Shown one piece after another: positions 24,107-35,471 of a stretch of DNA of 64,000 nt. This DNA is from Sanguinoderma infundibulare (Eukaryota > Basidiomycota > Agaricomycetes > Polyporales > Polyporaceae), in contig JAVLRN010000012.1 of the NCBI GenBank assembly GCA_032821775.1, positions 1,612,001-1,676,000 of the forward strand, in the 5' to 3' direction. The notes below the pieces were generated by a model. The model was given only the letters and a program-made list of their open reading frames with translations. It was not told the DNA's origin and searched no databases. The translations under genes were made by a program, and so were the position numbers. The number at the start of each line of letters is the position of its first letter. The first letter of the stretch is position 1.

Positions 24107-24421
24107 ACGGTGCGTGTTGAGGTGTAGAATTGAACGGTCCGCATAGACACAATAGCGCACGCCATAGACTGCATGTATCCGCCACTCAGTTGCTATAGCC
24201 ATAGGTGTATTGTACAAGAGTACAAGAGGGAAAGTCGTGGCTGCGTGATTGGGCGGCGGGGAATGCCGGCGGAGATTGAATCGGGGTGTGGGAGAGCGAG
24301 TGGGCGCGGGGAGTCGGGGCGTGTTTCGCTCTTGCCACAACGCGCTGCCCTCGCGGATTCGAGATCGCGCTCCCGCCTCGCCCTCGTCGCTGCCGTCTTG
24401 CTCTCGCGCACTCCTCTCGCG
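24107..24421. other. Intergenic between PFK and Bqt4-like gene
   Basis: 315 bp with the PFK 3' end and the promoter and 5' UTR of the next gene. The last 80 bp are CT-rich. No other feature seen. Confidence 0.5.
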
Positions 24422-25917
24422 ATGCCAGCCACCGCAAAACACTTCGCCGTCCCCAAGCCCGGCATCCCGCGCCCTCAACTCCCCCATGACCATGTCAACC
24501 CACACATTAGAACCCGTCCGTCCCTTCTCTGTCGCTCTTTTCGTCCGCACGCTCACCCTTTTCGCCAGTCGACGCGTCCAAACCGCCTCCCATCAAGTTC
24601 CAGGAGATCGTGAGGGATGGCCAGGCCACTATTGTACGTGTTTTCGCGCCTTCTTGCGCGCGTACCACTCACTTATCCCCCCCAGGTTGGACGAGTCAAG
24701 GTCCCCACTGTACGTACCACACGCACCCAGCCGCGTCTTTCGCGCGCCCTCGTCCTCGCATGCTAACTTCCCCGTAGCCCGCTGGCCACGCCTTTATCCT
24801 TCGCAGATTAGATACCGGCGCGATCTCCGTGACCACCATGTTCCGCGCCGCGTTCCCCACTGCAAGTGAGGAGGCCGAGAAAGGCGAGACCAACTGGATC
24901 AAGCTCTCGTTCGACACCTCGGGTGCGAACAAGTCGGGCAAGGCTCGTTTTGCCGGCACCTGGGTCGCCCCCGACGTCGCGCTCTATCTGGCTGAAAGCT
25001 ACGCCCTCAACGCCATCATACCTTCCCTCGCCGCCGCCGTCCCTGATCCAAACACCACCTTCCGTCGTACCAAAGCTCAGCAGCAGCCCACCCCCACTGC
25101 GTCCCCGGCAGCCGAGCCCGGTCCTGCACCCGCCAAGCGTCGCAGGGAAGCCTCGCCGGCGTCCCCTATTTCCGCAAACGTCCACCCAGTCCCGTCTCCA
25201 CCAACACCCGTCGAATCGCCGGCCTCTCCCCCGTCGTCGCGCGTTGGAGAGTCCCCAGCCCCAAGACGGTCTGCCCGTCTTCGGAGTCCGCCACCGACGG
25301 CTGTGCCGCAGACCCAGCCACTCGTAGCGCCGACAACCACACCGAAAACGCCCAGGACAAGGCGGGCGGCGCGCGAGGACATACCGACCCCTGCGGGCTC
25401 GGACGAGACTGCGGTAGATGAGGACTCGGAGGCGGCCAAGGTGGCGGAACCGAACATGCACGAAGACATCCAGGAGCAGAAGGAGCTGATTGCCAAGTTG
25501 AAGGCGGATCGTGTTGCCGCACAGGCGATGGCAAAGGCGAAGGCCGCGGCCGAAGCTGAAGCACCGGCAGCGGAGGGGGCAGAGATGGACGAGGCGCCCA
25601 CCCCAAGTCAGCAGGATGCGGAGGACACAGCTGTGGGAGAGAAACGACCTCGGGAGGAGGAGCCCAAGGAGTATAGGTTCAACTTTAAGGAGCCGGGACA
25701 GGAAGAGATTGGCGAGCGTGTGGTTGCAACAAACAGCAGGGTGCGTTCGATCCGGCCAGAACGTAAGTCTCTGGCCTGGGGTGCGCTCGCGTTTGCCGCT
25801 GGACTTGGTGTAATGTGAGTTTCCATCGTCGTGGTCCGTATGGCATCATTCACTCATGGGGTGCTTCTTCGCAGGACATACTTCCCTGAACTGCAGGGCA
25901 TGCTCTTCAACTTCTGA
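24422..25917 (+). CDS. Bqt4-like nuclear-envelope protein with APSES/KilA-N domain
   Basis: The start ATG at 24422 gives MPATAKHFAVPKPGIPRPQL. Introns then join PPPIKFQEIVRDGQATI, a 24 nt exon GRVKVPT and PAGHAFILRRLDTGAISV. TTMFRAAFPTASEEAEKGE and FAGTWVAPDVALYLAESYAL complete an APSES-type DNA-binding fold. The middle is Pro/Ser-rich with basic patches (PAKRRREASPAS), then a coiled-coil-like stretch (EQKELIAKLKADRVAAQAMA). The C-terminus is a hydrophobic span (LAWGALAFAAGLGVM) that continues over an intron to TYFPELQGMLFNF. This order (APSES, disordered, coiled coil, C-terminal membrane anchor) matches fission yeast Bqt4, an inner nuclear membrane protein that tethers telomeres. That role is inferred; a membrane-bound APSES transcription factor is the alternative. 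Confidence 0.85.
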
Positions 25918-27989
25918 TAATGGCCCGGTGCTCTAAGGGCCGCTTCCTGTTTATTCCTTGTTGGTATTCATATTCATATCTTCTCTCACGATAGCGTAGG
26001 TACGTACTTTTGGGTGTCTGGGTTGCCTCCACGTCCACGTGGCGCGTCGTCGTATCATCCCCCATCCCTTCTGCTCCTCTCATCCGACTTTGGCTCTTGT
26101 CCTCCTTTCCTGCTCTCTCGCTTCGCCTCCTCGCGATACATCGTGTTCTATCAGTAACCCAGTACCCAGTATATCTCCCTCGATTTGTCTCATCGTCTTG
26201 GATTGCTTTGCCTATATCGCTATATACTGCGCCAGTCCCCGTCCCCCATCCGTATCCCTCCCTCTATCTCTCTCGCGTTTATTATCTGTTACGAAGTGTG
26301 TGTTTACATATGTAGTTGTTCCCCCATGAAATGTTCATAATGGACCCTACCCACCTGACCGCTTTTCGCGACCCGGCATTGACTACACGCTTGGACGACA
26401 GGGCAGGAATGTGCACCGCCGTGTGCAAGGTCTATGTGAAGGCGAGGTCGACTGCTTATCGCGGACCTCGCGACCAGGAACAAGGAGCCGTAGCACGTCA
26501 GTCACAGCTGACGGGCTGACGGTTCGGTCCCGTTAGGCTTTTCCATCGACGCTCATGTTTCGCAGGACATCGCAGGTGGGCACATCATCCCATATGCTGC
26601 CCTCTACTCCGCTAAAACTGATGTGCCTGGTACAGCAGGCGTAGGGATTGGGAACACTGGACCGGGTGGCGGCCGTGTCATGTCTCCGGAGAAGACCACG
26701 AGCGCAACCAGCACGTCAGCTGGATGGCCTTCTCTCTCATGTTCTCGCGACGTATCGATTTCCTGCGTACGACCGTGTTGGTTGCGCCCAGCCGTGCGGT
26801 ACCGCATACAGGAAGTTTCGACCCTCGCAGCGCTGGTTTCGCCGGGTGCGTGCTGGCGGGTGGTCGTATTTCGGGTCGGTTGGGTTGCGTGCGTGAGTGC
26901 GTTGGGTATTGTTAACCCGGGCTATGCCAGATTTGCTGAAATTGCGCCGACCCAGGTCCAGGGCGGCGGGCGGTGGGGGCTGGAAATCTTAACTGGGTAC
27001 GAGGTATGCGCGATATGGAGCTCGAGTCTCATGGTATGATTCACATCGGCCCATTTGTAGGGGAGATGAAGTTGATGGCAGAGCGAAGACCATGTTCCAG
27101 TGAGAGTAAGTTTTTGTGGCCGGCCCGCACCTATGCTGTTTGATACGAGTCAATCGATATTTAGCTCAAAGGCCGCAAACCGTCTGGGGTACGTAGTCAT
27201 CCTGTCTTATGCCTCCAGGCCGGACACACACGCCCGCTATGACTTTGTGCTATAGCTTAACCAACAGAAGCCATTTGGAGCGGTTGCCAAGCACCGTCTT
27301 CGCGATTCCCGCCTCCAGCCTTACCAACCTTCCGATCACGAACCACCCAATAGCCCGCAAACAATTGCTAGCGAGAACTTTTGAAGATCCAGGCCGAGGA
27401 TCTGCCAGCGCATCCGCATTCGTACGCGTCTTCTCCAGGCACACGCAAGCGTTCAGGTTTCCCACCCCGCTAGCGTGCGTTCGCCAGGCTTCTTGAACTC
27501 AGCTCGTACTCAGCCCGCCATAGAGTGCCTGGGGAAGCGAGCCTGGAAGCGCGCCAGCGTTCGCACCTTGCGCAGCGGCCGGTGTCGGGCCCACGGCGAT
27601 ATGTATTCGGCACTCGTATGCGCTCCCAGAGGCCGCGAAAGGGGGAGACTTAGACTTTGCAGGCCGTGGGGGGCGTAGGCAGATCGAGGACGGCGCCCCG
27701 GGTTCAGCGTATCTCGCATGCATCTCGCGAGTGCGACGACGTCTTCCGCGACCCTGGGTGTGGGTGTGGGTGCCGGGGCTCGTCATCGGATATATGTCGC
27801 TTGTCGGCGGTGGAGGAGGAGCCTTGTAGATTCTTGGCCCGCCCCTCCACTTGACTTGCTGGACGTTCGCTGAGGAAGCAGTCGAACCACTTCCAGCACT
27901 AGCCTCTTTTCCGTTTAGTGTGCTCGCTCCGCTTGGCTCGCGATCTTGGTTCGCTGAGGTCTTCGACCCGCCTCCCCCTACGATCTTCT
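25918..27989. other. 2.07 kb without a supported gene
   Basis: 25918-26330 is pyrimidine-rich. At 26530-26830 a plus-strand frame reads FSIDAHVSQDIAGGHIIPY and PGTAGVGIGNTGPGG, which might be remains of a gene, but I find no start, splice pattern or family. 27200-27980 holds only short overlapping frames. The right end carries the promoter of the DUF6534 gene. Confidence 0.4.
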
Positions 27990-30109
27990 ATGCTGAACGA
28001 CTATGACGACAATCTCGGTGGGTGGAAGTCAATGCTCTTCTGACCGACGGCGTTTGAAGAAGCTCATGATGCGGTGCTCTACAGGAGCCCTTCTCATCGG
28101 GCAAATGATTTCAACCTTGTAGGCGCTGCTCCGTGTACCACCCCCTGCTCCACGTCAACTGCTTCGGGGAAATGGGACTGATTGCTTCCGCGTTCCCCAG
28201 CTTGTATGGAGTCAGTACGCTGCAGGTAGGCAGGGTTCTCCCGGAGTTTGTGTCGACTGCCGCGATGCTCAGATGATGTGTACTGCTTATTGTAGGCTTA
28301 TGTGTACCTGATGCGGTTTCCGCGAGATGGGCCCGAGCTCAAGATTTGGGTGAGCTTCCATGCATGCCGTAGGCGATAGGCTCAGCGCTGATCGGACCGA
28401 GCGGGTCGGGTCCTGTAGGTTGTCATGGTGTGGTAGGTCATTTCCATGACATGCGTTGCAGCTTTATGTACCTGCCGCGAACAGGGCTCTCGATTCCGCC
28501 AATGTCATCTTGGGTACGTCTTAGTATCTTTGCCTCGATTAATCACACGTCTGACCCGTTATGAACGTAGTTTGCCACGGCTTGTACTATTGGGCGGTCA
28601 GTGGATCGCTTCCCGAGGTATGGTTTCCTGCCGCTAAGCGGGAACACAGTGGAGTCTGGTCTCCGGCAGTATGATGGTCGATGTGAACGCACAGCGCCAA
28701 GCCCTCGCTAAGCGGTAAGTCAGCACCAAATTCATGCATTTTCTGGGTCCTGACTTCTATCAAAACGAACCAGATCGTTTTGTGTATGTGTTATAACCCT
28801 CTCCTCGGAGTTTTAGCGGCTAATAAGAGAACAGGCCTCGGCAGTGCTCAACGTAAGACTAACTGTGTTCCGGCCCTCATGTGAATTCACACCGTCCTAT
28901 AGCTCATCGTGGCGGCCGTGGTTCAGTGGTAGGTCCAGGTGTTGCGTTGCCTCGTGACCTCCGCCATGACACATATTTGCCAGCTTCTTCATCAAACGAA
29001 TATATAAATGTATGCGACGTTATGGATCTACCCCAGCACTGGATTGACTCAACGCACAGTATGCCAAACGCGCTTCGCAAGGTTTTCGCTGCCAACGATC
29101 ATGGTAGGCACGCCGGGCCAATGCATCATGCAAAGACGGACTAACACGGCCCAGACCCTCCTCGTCCTCGCACACTTAGTGCTCGGCGCCGGTTCGAACA
29201 ATTTTCCTGTCCTGGCCCCATGACGGTCACTGATGTTTTACACAGATACAGTGGTTAAAGTGATAAAAACATTCAAGAGGTCAGTTCGTGGTAACAATAC
29301 ATCGGCTATGGAAGGTTTACGTTGGACATGATTTCAGCTCTTCGCTAGATTCCTTAGCGTCGCTTCCGGTAAGCCCTGACATTCTCCGAAGGACTGGGAC
29401 AGGGCACTAACTGTTTACAGTTTGCCGATACGCTGCCCTACATGGTCCTTGCTGTCGCAGCGGATTCGTTCCTTGCCGGCACTCTGACGCTGATGTCCAG
29501 AGGGCGAAGCCCAGAATGGGATAGGTGTGTTCAACAACCCTCCATCAAGTCTGAAGCCCTGTCTAATCATTGCATGCTTGGCAGCCCCACGAAGTTCAAC
29601 TCCTTGATACATCAAGTCATAACGCTCCTCATCAACCGGTGCCTCCTCATTTCGTGCGCATCCGTCTTCGTACAATGTACTGGTCAAAGCTTACCCACCC
29701 TTTAGCCTCTCCGCGTTGGCTCGGTTGATCATCGTGCGCACATCCCTTCTTCCCTCCCTCCTCAACTTCGTAGCCATTCTCATAACCCAGTCCAGTTCTC
29801 CGTTTTGCCTTGGACCGCATGGTTCATGGTGGCAGATTTTATCATGGGCAAACGCACGTTGTGTCCTTGCACTTGCCCCGTACGCACGTTAACGAGATGT
29901 CTGCAGTCTACGCCAATTCCTTCATGGCCTGCCTCAACGCCAGGACCATGCTCGCCGGCCAAGAAGCGTCCCAGTTTGACACTGCGATGTTTTCTTCCGT
30001 CCCCGACGTATCCGTCCAGTCCAACGGGTCCATACTTGCCGCTTCCTACACCACAGTGCCGCGCAATGGGACCCATAGACCGGTCTCGGTAAGTCCATGC
30101 CTTGTTTAA
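27990..30109 (+). CDS. DUF6534-type multi-pass membrane protein
   Basis: Assembled from many very short exons. The ATG at 27990 gives MLNDYDDNLG, joined by a 5' intron to ALLIGQMISTFLYGVSTLQ. Next come AYVYLMRFPRDGPELKIW, VVMVWALDSANVILVCHGLY and ASAVLNLIVAAVVQCFFIKR. The DUF6534 C-terminal block follows: VAADSFLAGTLTLMSRGRS, NSLIHQVITLLINR and ADFIMGK, then VYANSFMACLNARTML. These are the hydrophobic helices and the family-typical SxxACLNAR ending of a seven-helix protein, very common in Agaricomycetes and of unknown function. A Ser/Thr-rich tail follows. The stop at 30109 assumes no final intron; splicing at about 30090-30143 would extend it to about 30261. Exon joins at 29200-29420 and 29640-29870 are least certain. 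Confidence 0.75.
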
Positions 30110-30628
30110 ATCGCTTCAGGGACGTCCGCTGACGCGAACGCAGAGGGAGACGAGTCTTCCGGAGTTGGTCTTCTGCAAGAATACAAAGTGCGGACTTGTA
30201 GCTACGACTTCTCTTGCCCCAGGAGGCGTTTGCCCCTGTTTGTTAGCGACACGACCATGACGAACTTTCCCAATGACAGATAATAATACGAAAGCTTGGG
30301 GTATTTCGGTGCTTCCGTGCCTCTTCCGTAACTCTGTCGCAAGGACGGAACCTTGTAGTATAGCGAGCGCTATTCGGAGTGACGAGGAGAAGAGCATACG
30401 ACTGTGCCACAAACGTTCCTGGTGCGATAGGCTATCATTACGAGAGACAATAGTCTCTCGGGAAGCGCACTTCAAGCCCAGCGATCCCCACCAGAAGCTA
30501 GTTCAAAACATGCCGAGGAGCCGATATACGTTCAAATATAAGATATATACACGCCGGAGCCCCGCACAGATCTCAAGCCGCATACCCGGACCGCTTTTAA
30601 TTCTCGGGCGTCCACAATGCCACCTTGA

Positions 30629-30701
30629 ACGATCCCGAATGTGGGAGCGGGAGCCGACGCTACGAAAACGATCCGGAATGTGGGAGTCGGCGCTAAGAAA
30701 C
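30629..30701. repeat. Imperfect tandem repeat, two units of about 35-39 bp
   Basis: Units at 30629-30667 and 30668-30701 share acgatccc/ggaatgtgggag and gcgctaagaaac-like ends. The second unit overlaps the last codons and stop of the APH-type gene on the other strand. The repeat sits between two convergent genes. Confidence 0.7.
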
Positions 30702-32335
30702 GAGCACGGAGCTTCCAGAGGCGACTGCCTTTTCCGTGCCGTCGTCGCGCACGGACGTGAGCAGCGGGCTCCGCGGGGGCGTCATGGCGAGGAACATCGC
30801 ATTGGGCCCGCGCGTGAGCAGGTTGATGCGTGCGACCCGCCCGGGTAGCGTGGACGGGTCGAGGAGCGCGGCGAGCCCTGCGACGTCCTCGTGACCGGGC
30901 AGTGTGGCCAGGCTGATTTTACGGTCGGGGTGTATGAGCGTTCGGCTTGGGACGCGGCAAGGGAAAAAAAGAGACATGGCGCTCACATATTCTCAAGGGC
31001 GGGAAGGAGCAGGAAGCCGTCCCGGAACGCGTCGTACGTCGAGAGGTCGTCGAGGGTGGAGCGGGTGTCGTCCAAGGCGAGTGCGCGGAGGAACGGGGCG
31101 TCGATTCCTGCGATCCGGGCAACTTCGGCCTTGAATGTCGCTGCGAACCTGGCGCTGTCTCCGTTTGCCGACGTCATAGACGGGCTCATCCACGAAGGCA
31201 GGCGGGCACAGCACCACAGCGGCCGTGTGTTCACGAATTGCCAGTCCACCACGGAAAGCTGGTTGAAAGATCAAGATGAGCCGGTCGTCCTTCACCGGAG
31301 ACTGTCCGCGTACGCACGATGTTGGTGTGGTTCTCTGGAGAGACGTAAATATTCTTCAATCCAAGCCCGTGGACGTCCAACGAAAAGGGGGCCATCTCCG
31401 GGTCGTCCTCGTCTAGGCCTTGACACCGGCTCGTCAGGTCGCACATGAGTCCGGTTATCCGCTCGACCATGAGCCGGCTCTCTTCGAGATCGTGCTGATA
31501 GGACGCGGGTGCGTCTTGCGCGAAAAGTGTTCTGGCTGAATCGAGCTCCCGCAGGGCACATGCCCTGTAATAGTCCTTTGCTGCCTTGAACGGTCCCCGA
31601 TCCAGCGTGAGCTTGGATCGCCCATCGGCATAGAACGGCTTCGTCGCAACGGGTCCTATTCGATGCCCGCCTGCACCGTCGGAGTCGAGGCTGCCAATCG
31701 CGTCGAACCGACGATCGAAGAGCTCGACCATCCACCTCGCGATCGTGGTGATCACCAGGTTCTGTTGGAACGGCGTCATGCTCGGGAAGACGCTCTCGAG
31801 GCAAACACCTGACGGCTGCCAGTGTGGTGAGGCTGAGGCAATGGTGGATGGCGGGCAAGCGGGGCCGGCATACCTTCTGGAACAACGCATAGCACGGAGC
31901 GCTTTGCGCTCCATCCGTCCCACGGCTGTGTGCAAGGACTGGCGGAATGGGTATCGAAGAATGATCGGCGAGATATTTCACGGTGGCCACCTTGGCGCAT
32001 TCGTCAGTGTTTTCGCAATAACGTGAGTGAGAAGACGGCCTGCCTCCGCTTCCACGATCGGTGCATTACCACCAAAACTGGGCACCCGAAGCGACACCTG
32101 GCGAGCATCCTCAAGTCCGATGTCGTAGGTCTAGCTGGGTCGATGAGAGTGCGGTCTACATTTTCAATCAGAACTACCCACCGTCGTGAACTCGTCTGCC
32201 GATAAAATGTTATCGCTCCGTCTTCGACACGAGGCTACCAACGCAAGTACCTTTCGCTACCATTCGGATCTCACGGATCTCCGATCCCAAAGCGTCAATG
32301 ACGCTCTGTCGTAAAGCTGGATTGAGGTTGGACAT
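30693..32335 (-). CDS. Fungal APH-family (aminoglycoside-phosphotransferase-like) kinase
   Basis: Protein-kinase-like fold family, widespread in fungi with unknown substrates; the name does not imply drug resistance. The ATG at 32333-32335 starts MSNLNPALRQSVIDALGSEI. Splicing gives EFTTTYDIGLEDARQVSLRV, PSFGGNAPIVEAE and VATVKYLADHSSIPIPPVLA, a strong family signature. The catalytic loop region is FSLDVHGLGLKNIYVSPENH (D then N) near 31330-31395. TRPLWCCARLP follows in the next exon. The C-terminal part is long and helical, ending VASGSSVLVS at 30693. The intron at 31991-32043 seems to use a GC donor (GAG|gcaggc): only that break keeps frame. The DVH motif has Gly-Leu where many members have Asp-Leu, so activity is likely but unproven. 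Confidence 0.82.
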
Positions 32336-32836
32336 ATGGCTCTTATCGCTATTGGAGGGGGAGAGCGTGTCCAGGCGAGGGTGAGAAGGGGGGAAAGGGC
32401 AGAGGACTTGTCACTCACACGTGCGGTTTGGGTGGAGAGTGCTTTTTGACACTCGTGTGGTCCTCGGGTTCTCGGAGCGGCGAAGCCTCACATGCACCTG
32501 AGACCGAGATTTATAACCTCTAGTACATCCATCTGGACAAGTAGTCGGATAACGCCTGGCGGCACGCCGCCGCGTTCTCAAAGCGTATCCTTTTCGTTAT
32601 CCCGTCAGATCGCGGGAGCGCCCTCGACCTGAAACGTCTACTATCAGATGGTATATATCCAAGAAAAGCAGATCGCCTCACCTGCATCCTGACGCAACTG
32701 AGGTAGAGCTGTGGAAGTGGGAAGAGGACATGGCTGGCAGGGTTGGGTGGAACGTATGGTTTGATCCGTCACGGGCACATATATGCGATCGAGGGATGGA
32801 TCTCGGTTAGATCTCACTTGAATCCATACCACCACC
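32336..32836. promoter_or_regulatory. Divergent promoter, APH-type kinase and Pcc1
   Basis: 501 bp between two outward-facing start codons. Near 32645 and 32785 there are TATA-like stretches (tatatat, catatat). Use of either is inference. Confidence 0.45.
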
Positions 32837-33257
32837 ATGTCCACTTCCCCAGAGACGCAATGGCACACCGTGTAAGATGATTGATAGTGCGCATACGCCT
32901 TGTGCGATACTCAGACATCATCCAAAAGGACGATGCGCATCCCGTTCGCCTCCGAGAAGCACGCAAACATCGCCAAGCAGGTCATCGACGTCGATCGGGA
33001 ACTCCAACCAGACATGGTCAAGAGAACGCTTCTGGTCGAGGGGAACGAGCTTGTTGCGTACGGAGAAACACGTTCATTCATCTACCGCAAGAGAATATTG
33101 ACCAGCTTTCGACAGAACATTTACGACTCTGACCGTGCGGCTAGCACGGCTGACATCGAACGCCTTCCTCGAGAACGTTGACCTCGTCGTACGTACGATC
33201 GGAGAGTTCGGGGAGGACGCAGAGCGCGTACCAGGACCACCCCCAGCTTCGAGTTGA
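32837..33257 (+). CDS. PCC1: Pcc1, small subunit of the KEOPS/EKC complex
   Basis: KEOPS makes the t6A37 modification of ANN-decoding tRNAs; Pcc1 dimerises and binds the Kae1 ATPase. Three exons (32837-32871, 32929-33057, 33116-33257) give 101 residues, close to the family size. The protein starts MSTSPETQWHTV, then TMRIPFASEKHANIAKQVID, VDRELQPDMVKRTLLVEG and, after splicing, NELVATFTTLTVRLARLTSN and FLENVDLVVRTIGEFG. The first intron (57 nt) was chosen because only the AG at 32927-32928 keeps RIPFASEKHA in frame with the ATG. The tail is short and Pro-rich. Too short to be seen as one ORF, it is easily missed. Confidence 0.93.
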
Positions 33258-33367
33258 CATACAAAAAGGTCCATTGATGCTACATGGTGCTACATGACGC
33301 ATTTGTATTCTGCTCCTCTTACACTCTGCGCGCGACTCGGACAAAACACACGAGACGACGGCTCTCG
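33258..33367. terminator. Convergent 3' region of PCC1 and PA2G4 genes
   Basis: Only 110 bp separate the two stop codons, so the 3' UTRs probably overlap. No other feature seen. Confidence 0.4.
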
Positions 33368-35103
33368 CTACGCCTTCGTTTCCTCGCCGTCGGCCTTCGC
33401 CTTCTTCTTCGTCTTCTTGTTCTCGCGCAAGGGCTTTGTCAGCAGTTCCTTGAACTCCGGGTCCTCCAGCGACTTTTCGGACTTCACCAACTCGGGCTTG
33501 TACCATACGGGAGGATGGGTGATTAGGGAAGGGCCACCAGGCAGCAGCGCGATCGTGAAGTGGAACGCGGCAACGAACGTGTTTGCAGAGGTGAAGCTAT
33601 ATAGCTCATTGTCAGGAGCGGATCGGAATGAACACTGTAGTGCCACTCACACGACCTCGTATGGTTTGACGAGGCTGTGTTGTACCGCCTCCTGGAGACC
33701 CAGACGTGCACGCTTCTCGTCCTCCAAACAGCGCACGTTGAACGGGAAGGGGCCGGCCTTCTTTTGGACCTCAGTGAAGACCGCTCGCGACGTCTTCATC
33801 TTGAGCTGATACGTTACGGTCGACTCCTTCTGGTAGATCGTCGTTCTTGACTCCTCCATACGTGCCTGGTGACGCAAACGTTCAAGTTCTAGGGTAAAGC
33901 AGTGTGATCAACAAAGCTCCAATGGCGTACCTTGCCGTCCTCGCTAGAGGAAACGAGGATGTCAATACCCCAGACCTCGTTCTCCGTAAACGTTGCAGCT
34001 TCGAAACCCTTCTTCTGCTCCTCAGACTGCACACACATCAACAGACGCACCATCCCCGCGCGACCAACAGACGTACAGGGTTCAGGATAATGCGCTTCTT
34101 GCCGTCGATCACATTCTGCGCCTGCTGGCAAGACAGCATCCCTGTTCATCGTCCTCAGTCTCATCCATTTCCGTACACCAAAACACGGCATATACGCACC
34201 CTCCACCGGCTTGCAATCAAACGCCGCCGCGATCTTGCCCACCGCGTCGGTCACGGTCCAGTTCCTGTTGCCGACCTTGACGAGCCGCTGGACGACCTCG
34301 GCCGCGTGCCACGCCGCCTGGATCACATCCGCCTTGCGGCCCGTGACGGGGTCGTTGGGCGAGGCCCCGACGACGAGCGTCTCGGCGCTCACGGCCGCAT
34401 AGCCGTCGATGTGCGCGCCGAGGTGGAGCTTGACGACGTCGCCCTTTGCGAGCGTCTGGCCCGAGGACGGGTCCGACTCGAGCGGGGAGAAGTGCGCGAC
34501 GGTGTTGTTGACGGAGACGCACGTCGGGAACGCGATGCCTTCCGGATGGGATCGTCCGGGGGGTGGAAGTGGTGCGCAGCGTTTGTGCGGGTTCGAGTTG
34601 GGTTTCGTGTGGGCGATGATGTCAGAGGCGTCGTGTTCACGAGCACAACAAGGAAAGAGTTTAATCGCGAGGCAGAGCAAAGAAGAGCAACCCGACAGTC
34701 AGGCGAACGCAAGAGAAGAAGAGAAGGGGGCGAGACGCACCCTTGCTGACCTTCACGCCCTTCACGGCCTTGTTGTACACCGCGCCGGTGCCGGCCTCGA
34801 TGAGCTTGTCGCCCTCGACGCACAGGTCGAGCACCTTCGCCCCATCGACGGCGAGGTCCACGAGCTTCTTCATCACATTGTTCACGATGTCCGCCGCTGT
34901 CTGCCATGTTCATGCAGCGTCCAAGTCAGTTCGGTATCGCCGCCGCACGTTAAAAAAAAGGCTAAGCGGGGTCCCCGCGCTCTCCTCCCAAACGCACCCC
35001 CCGCGCGCCAGAGCTCACGCACCTTGTACTTGGTGATCTCGGCGGCGGCGGTCGACTCCTCGGGCTTCGTGGCTGGGGCCTCTGTCTTTGCTGGCTCGGA
35101 CAT
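33368..35103 (-). CDS. PA2G4: PA2G4/Ebp1-like protein (methionine aminopeptidase fold)
   Basis: Homologue of human PA2G4/Ebp1 and fission yeast Cdb4, ribosome-linked proteins with the pita-bread fold but no peptidase activity. The ATG at 35101-35103 starts MSEPAKTEAPATKPEESTAA. Further segments are ITKYKV, IVNNVMKKLVDLAVDGAKVL, KGIAFPTCVSVNNTVAHFSP, VVKLHLGAHIDGYAAVSAET and then FTENEVWGIDILVSSSEDGK. The end is a Lys-rich tail (ENKKTKKKAKADGEETKA), as in the family, where it helps nucleolar and RNA binding. Active methionine aminopeptidases have Asp at the metal site where this reads HLGAHIDG; the N-terminal Asp of the usual pair is not seen, fitting a non-enzymatic member. Confidence 0.93.
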
Positions 35104-35471
35104 GATAGGCAGGGGGTGCGGGGGTTGCGTAGGGCGGAGAAAGAGAAGATGGCGTAGGGGAGTTTGGCTTTCAGGCCAAGGTTTCTACGTTCAAATCAAA
35201 TCTCATCTGCCTACGCCCCAAATCGGGCCGCATCTCGTCCTGGAGCACACGACTCCGGAGCAGTCCACAACGCCCGCGCGTATTCCGAGTCACCCGGCTC
35301 GTCTGAACGGCGACAGGTTTGTACAGTCGCTAGTGGACGGTGCATAATATACAGCGGGCGTAAAATATCTACGGGTATCGAAAAATAAAACAGATGGGAG
35401 GGGGCGATGCCCGAGAAAAGGTCCTGGTAAATCGTGCGTCTCCCAGTGCTATTTGGCTCGTGCCAAACCAC
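35104..35471. other. Promoter of PA2G4 gene and 3' end of methyltransferase gene region
   Basis: 368 bp between the PA2G4 start (leftward) and the stop of the next minus-strand gene. No ORF with support; TA-rich near 35340-35390. Confidence 0.45.

Noticed and set aside
23795..24556. 253-codon minus-strand frame over the end of phosphofructokinase
   Set aside because: Overlaps a well-supported coding region and has no family features.
26530..26830. Possible oxidoreductase remnant (FSIDAHVSQDIAGGHIIPY)
   Set aside because: No start, no splice pattern and no second motif; left as unassigned.
28905..28960. tRNA-like stretch (gtggttcagtggtaggtcc)
   Set aside because: It resembles a tRNA 5' arm and D-loop, but no matching acceptor stem or T-arm follows, and it lies in an exon of the DUF6534 gene (LIVAAVVQ).
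30693..32335. Antibiotic resistance gene
   Set aside because: APH-fold kinases are a large ordinary family in fungi; the name does not show resistance.
34409..35347. 312-codon plus-strand frame opposite the PA2G4 gene
   Set aside because: Antisense shadow; PA2G4 motifs on the minus strand are unmistakable.
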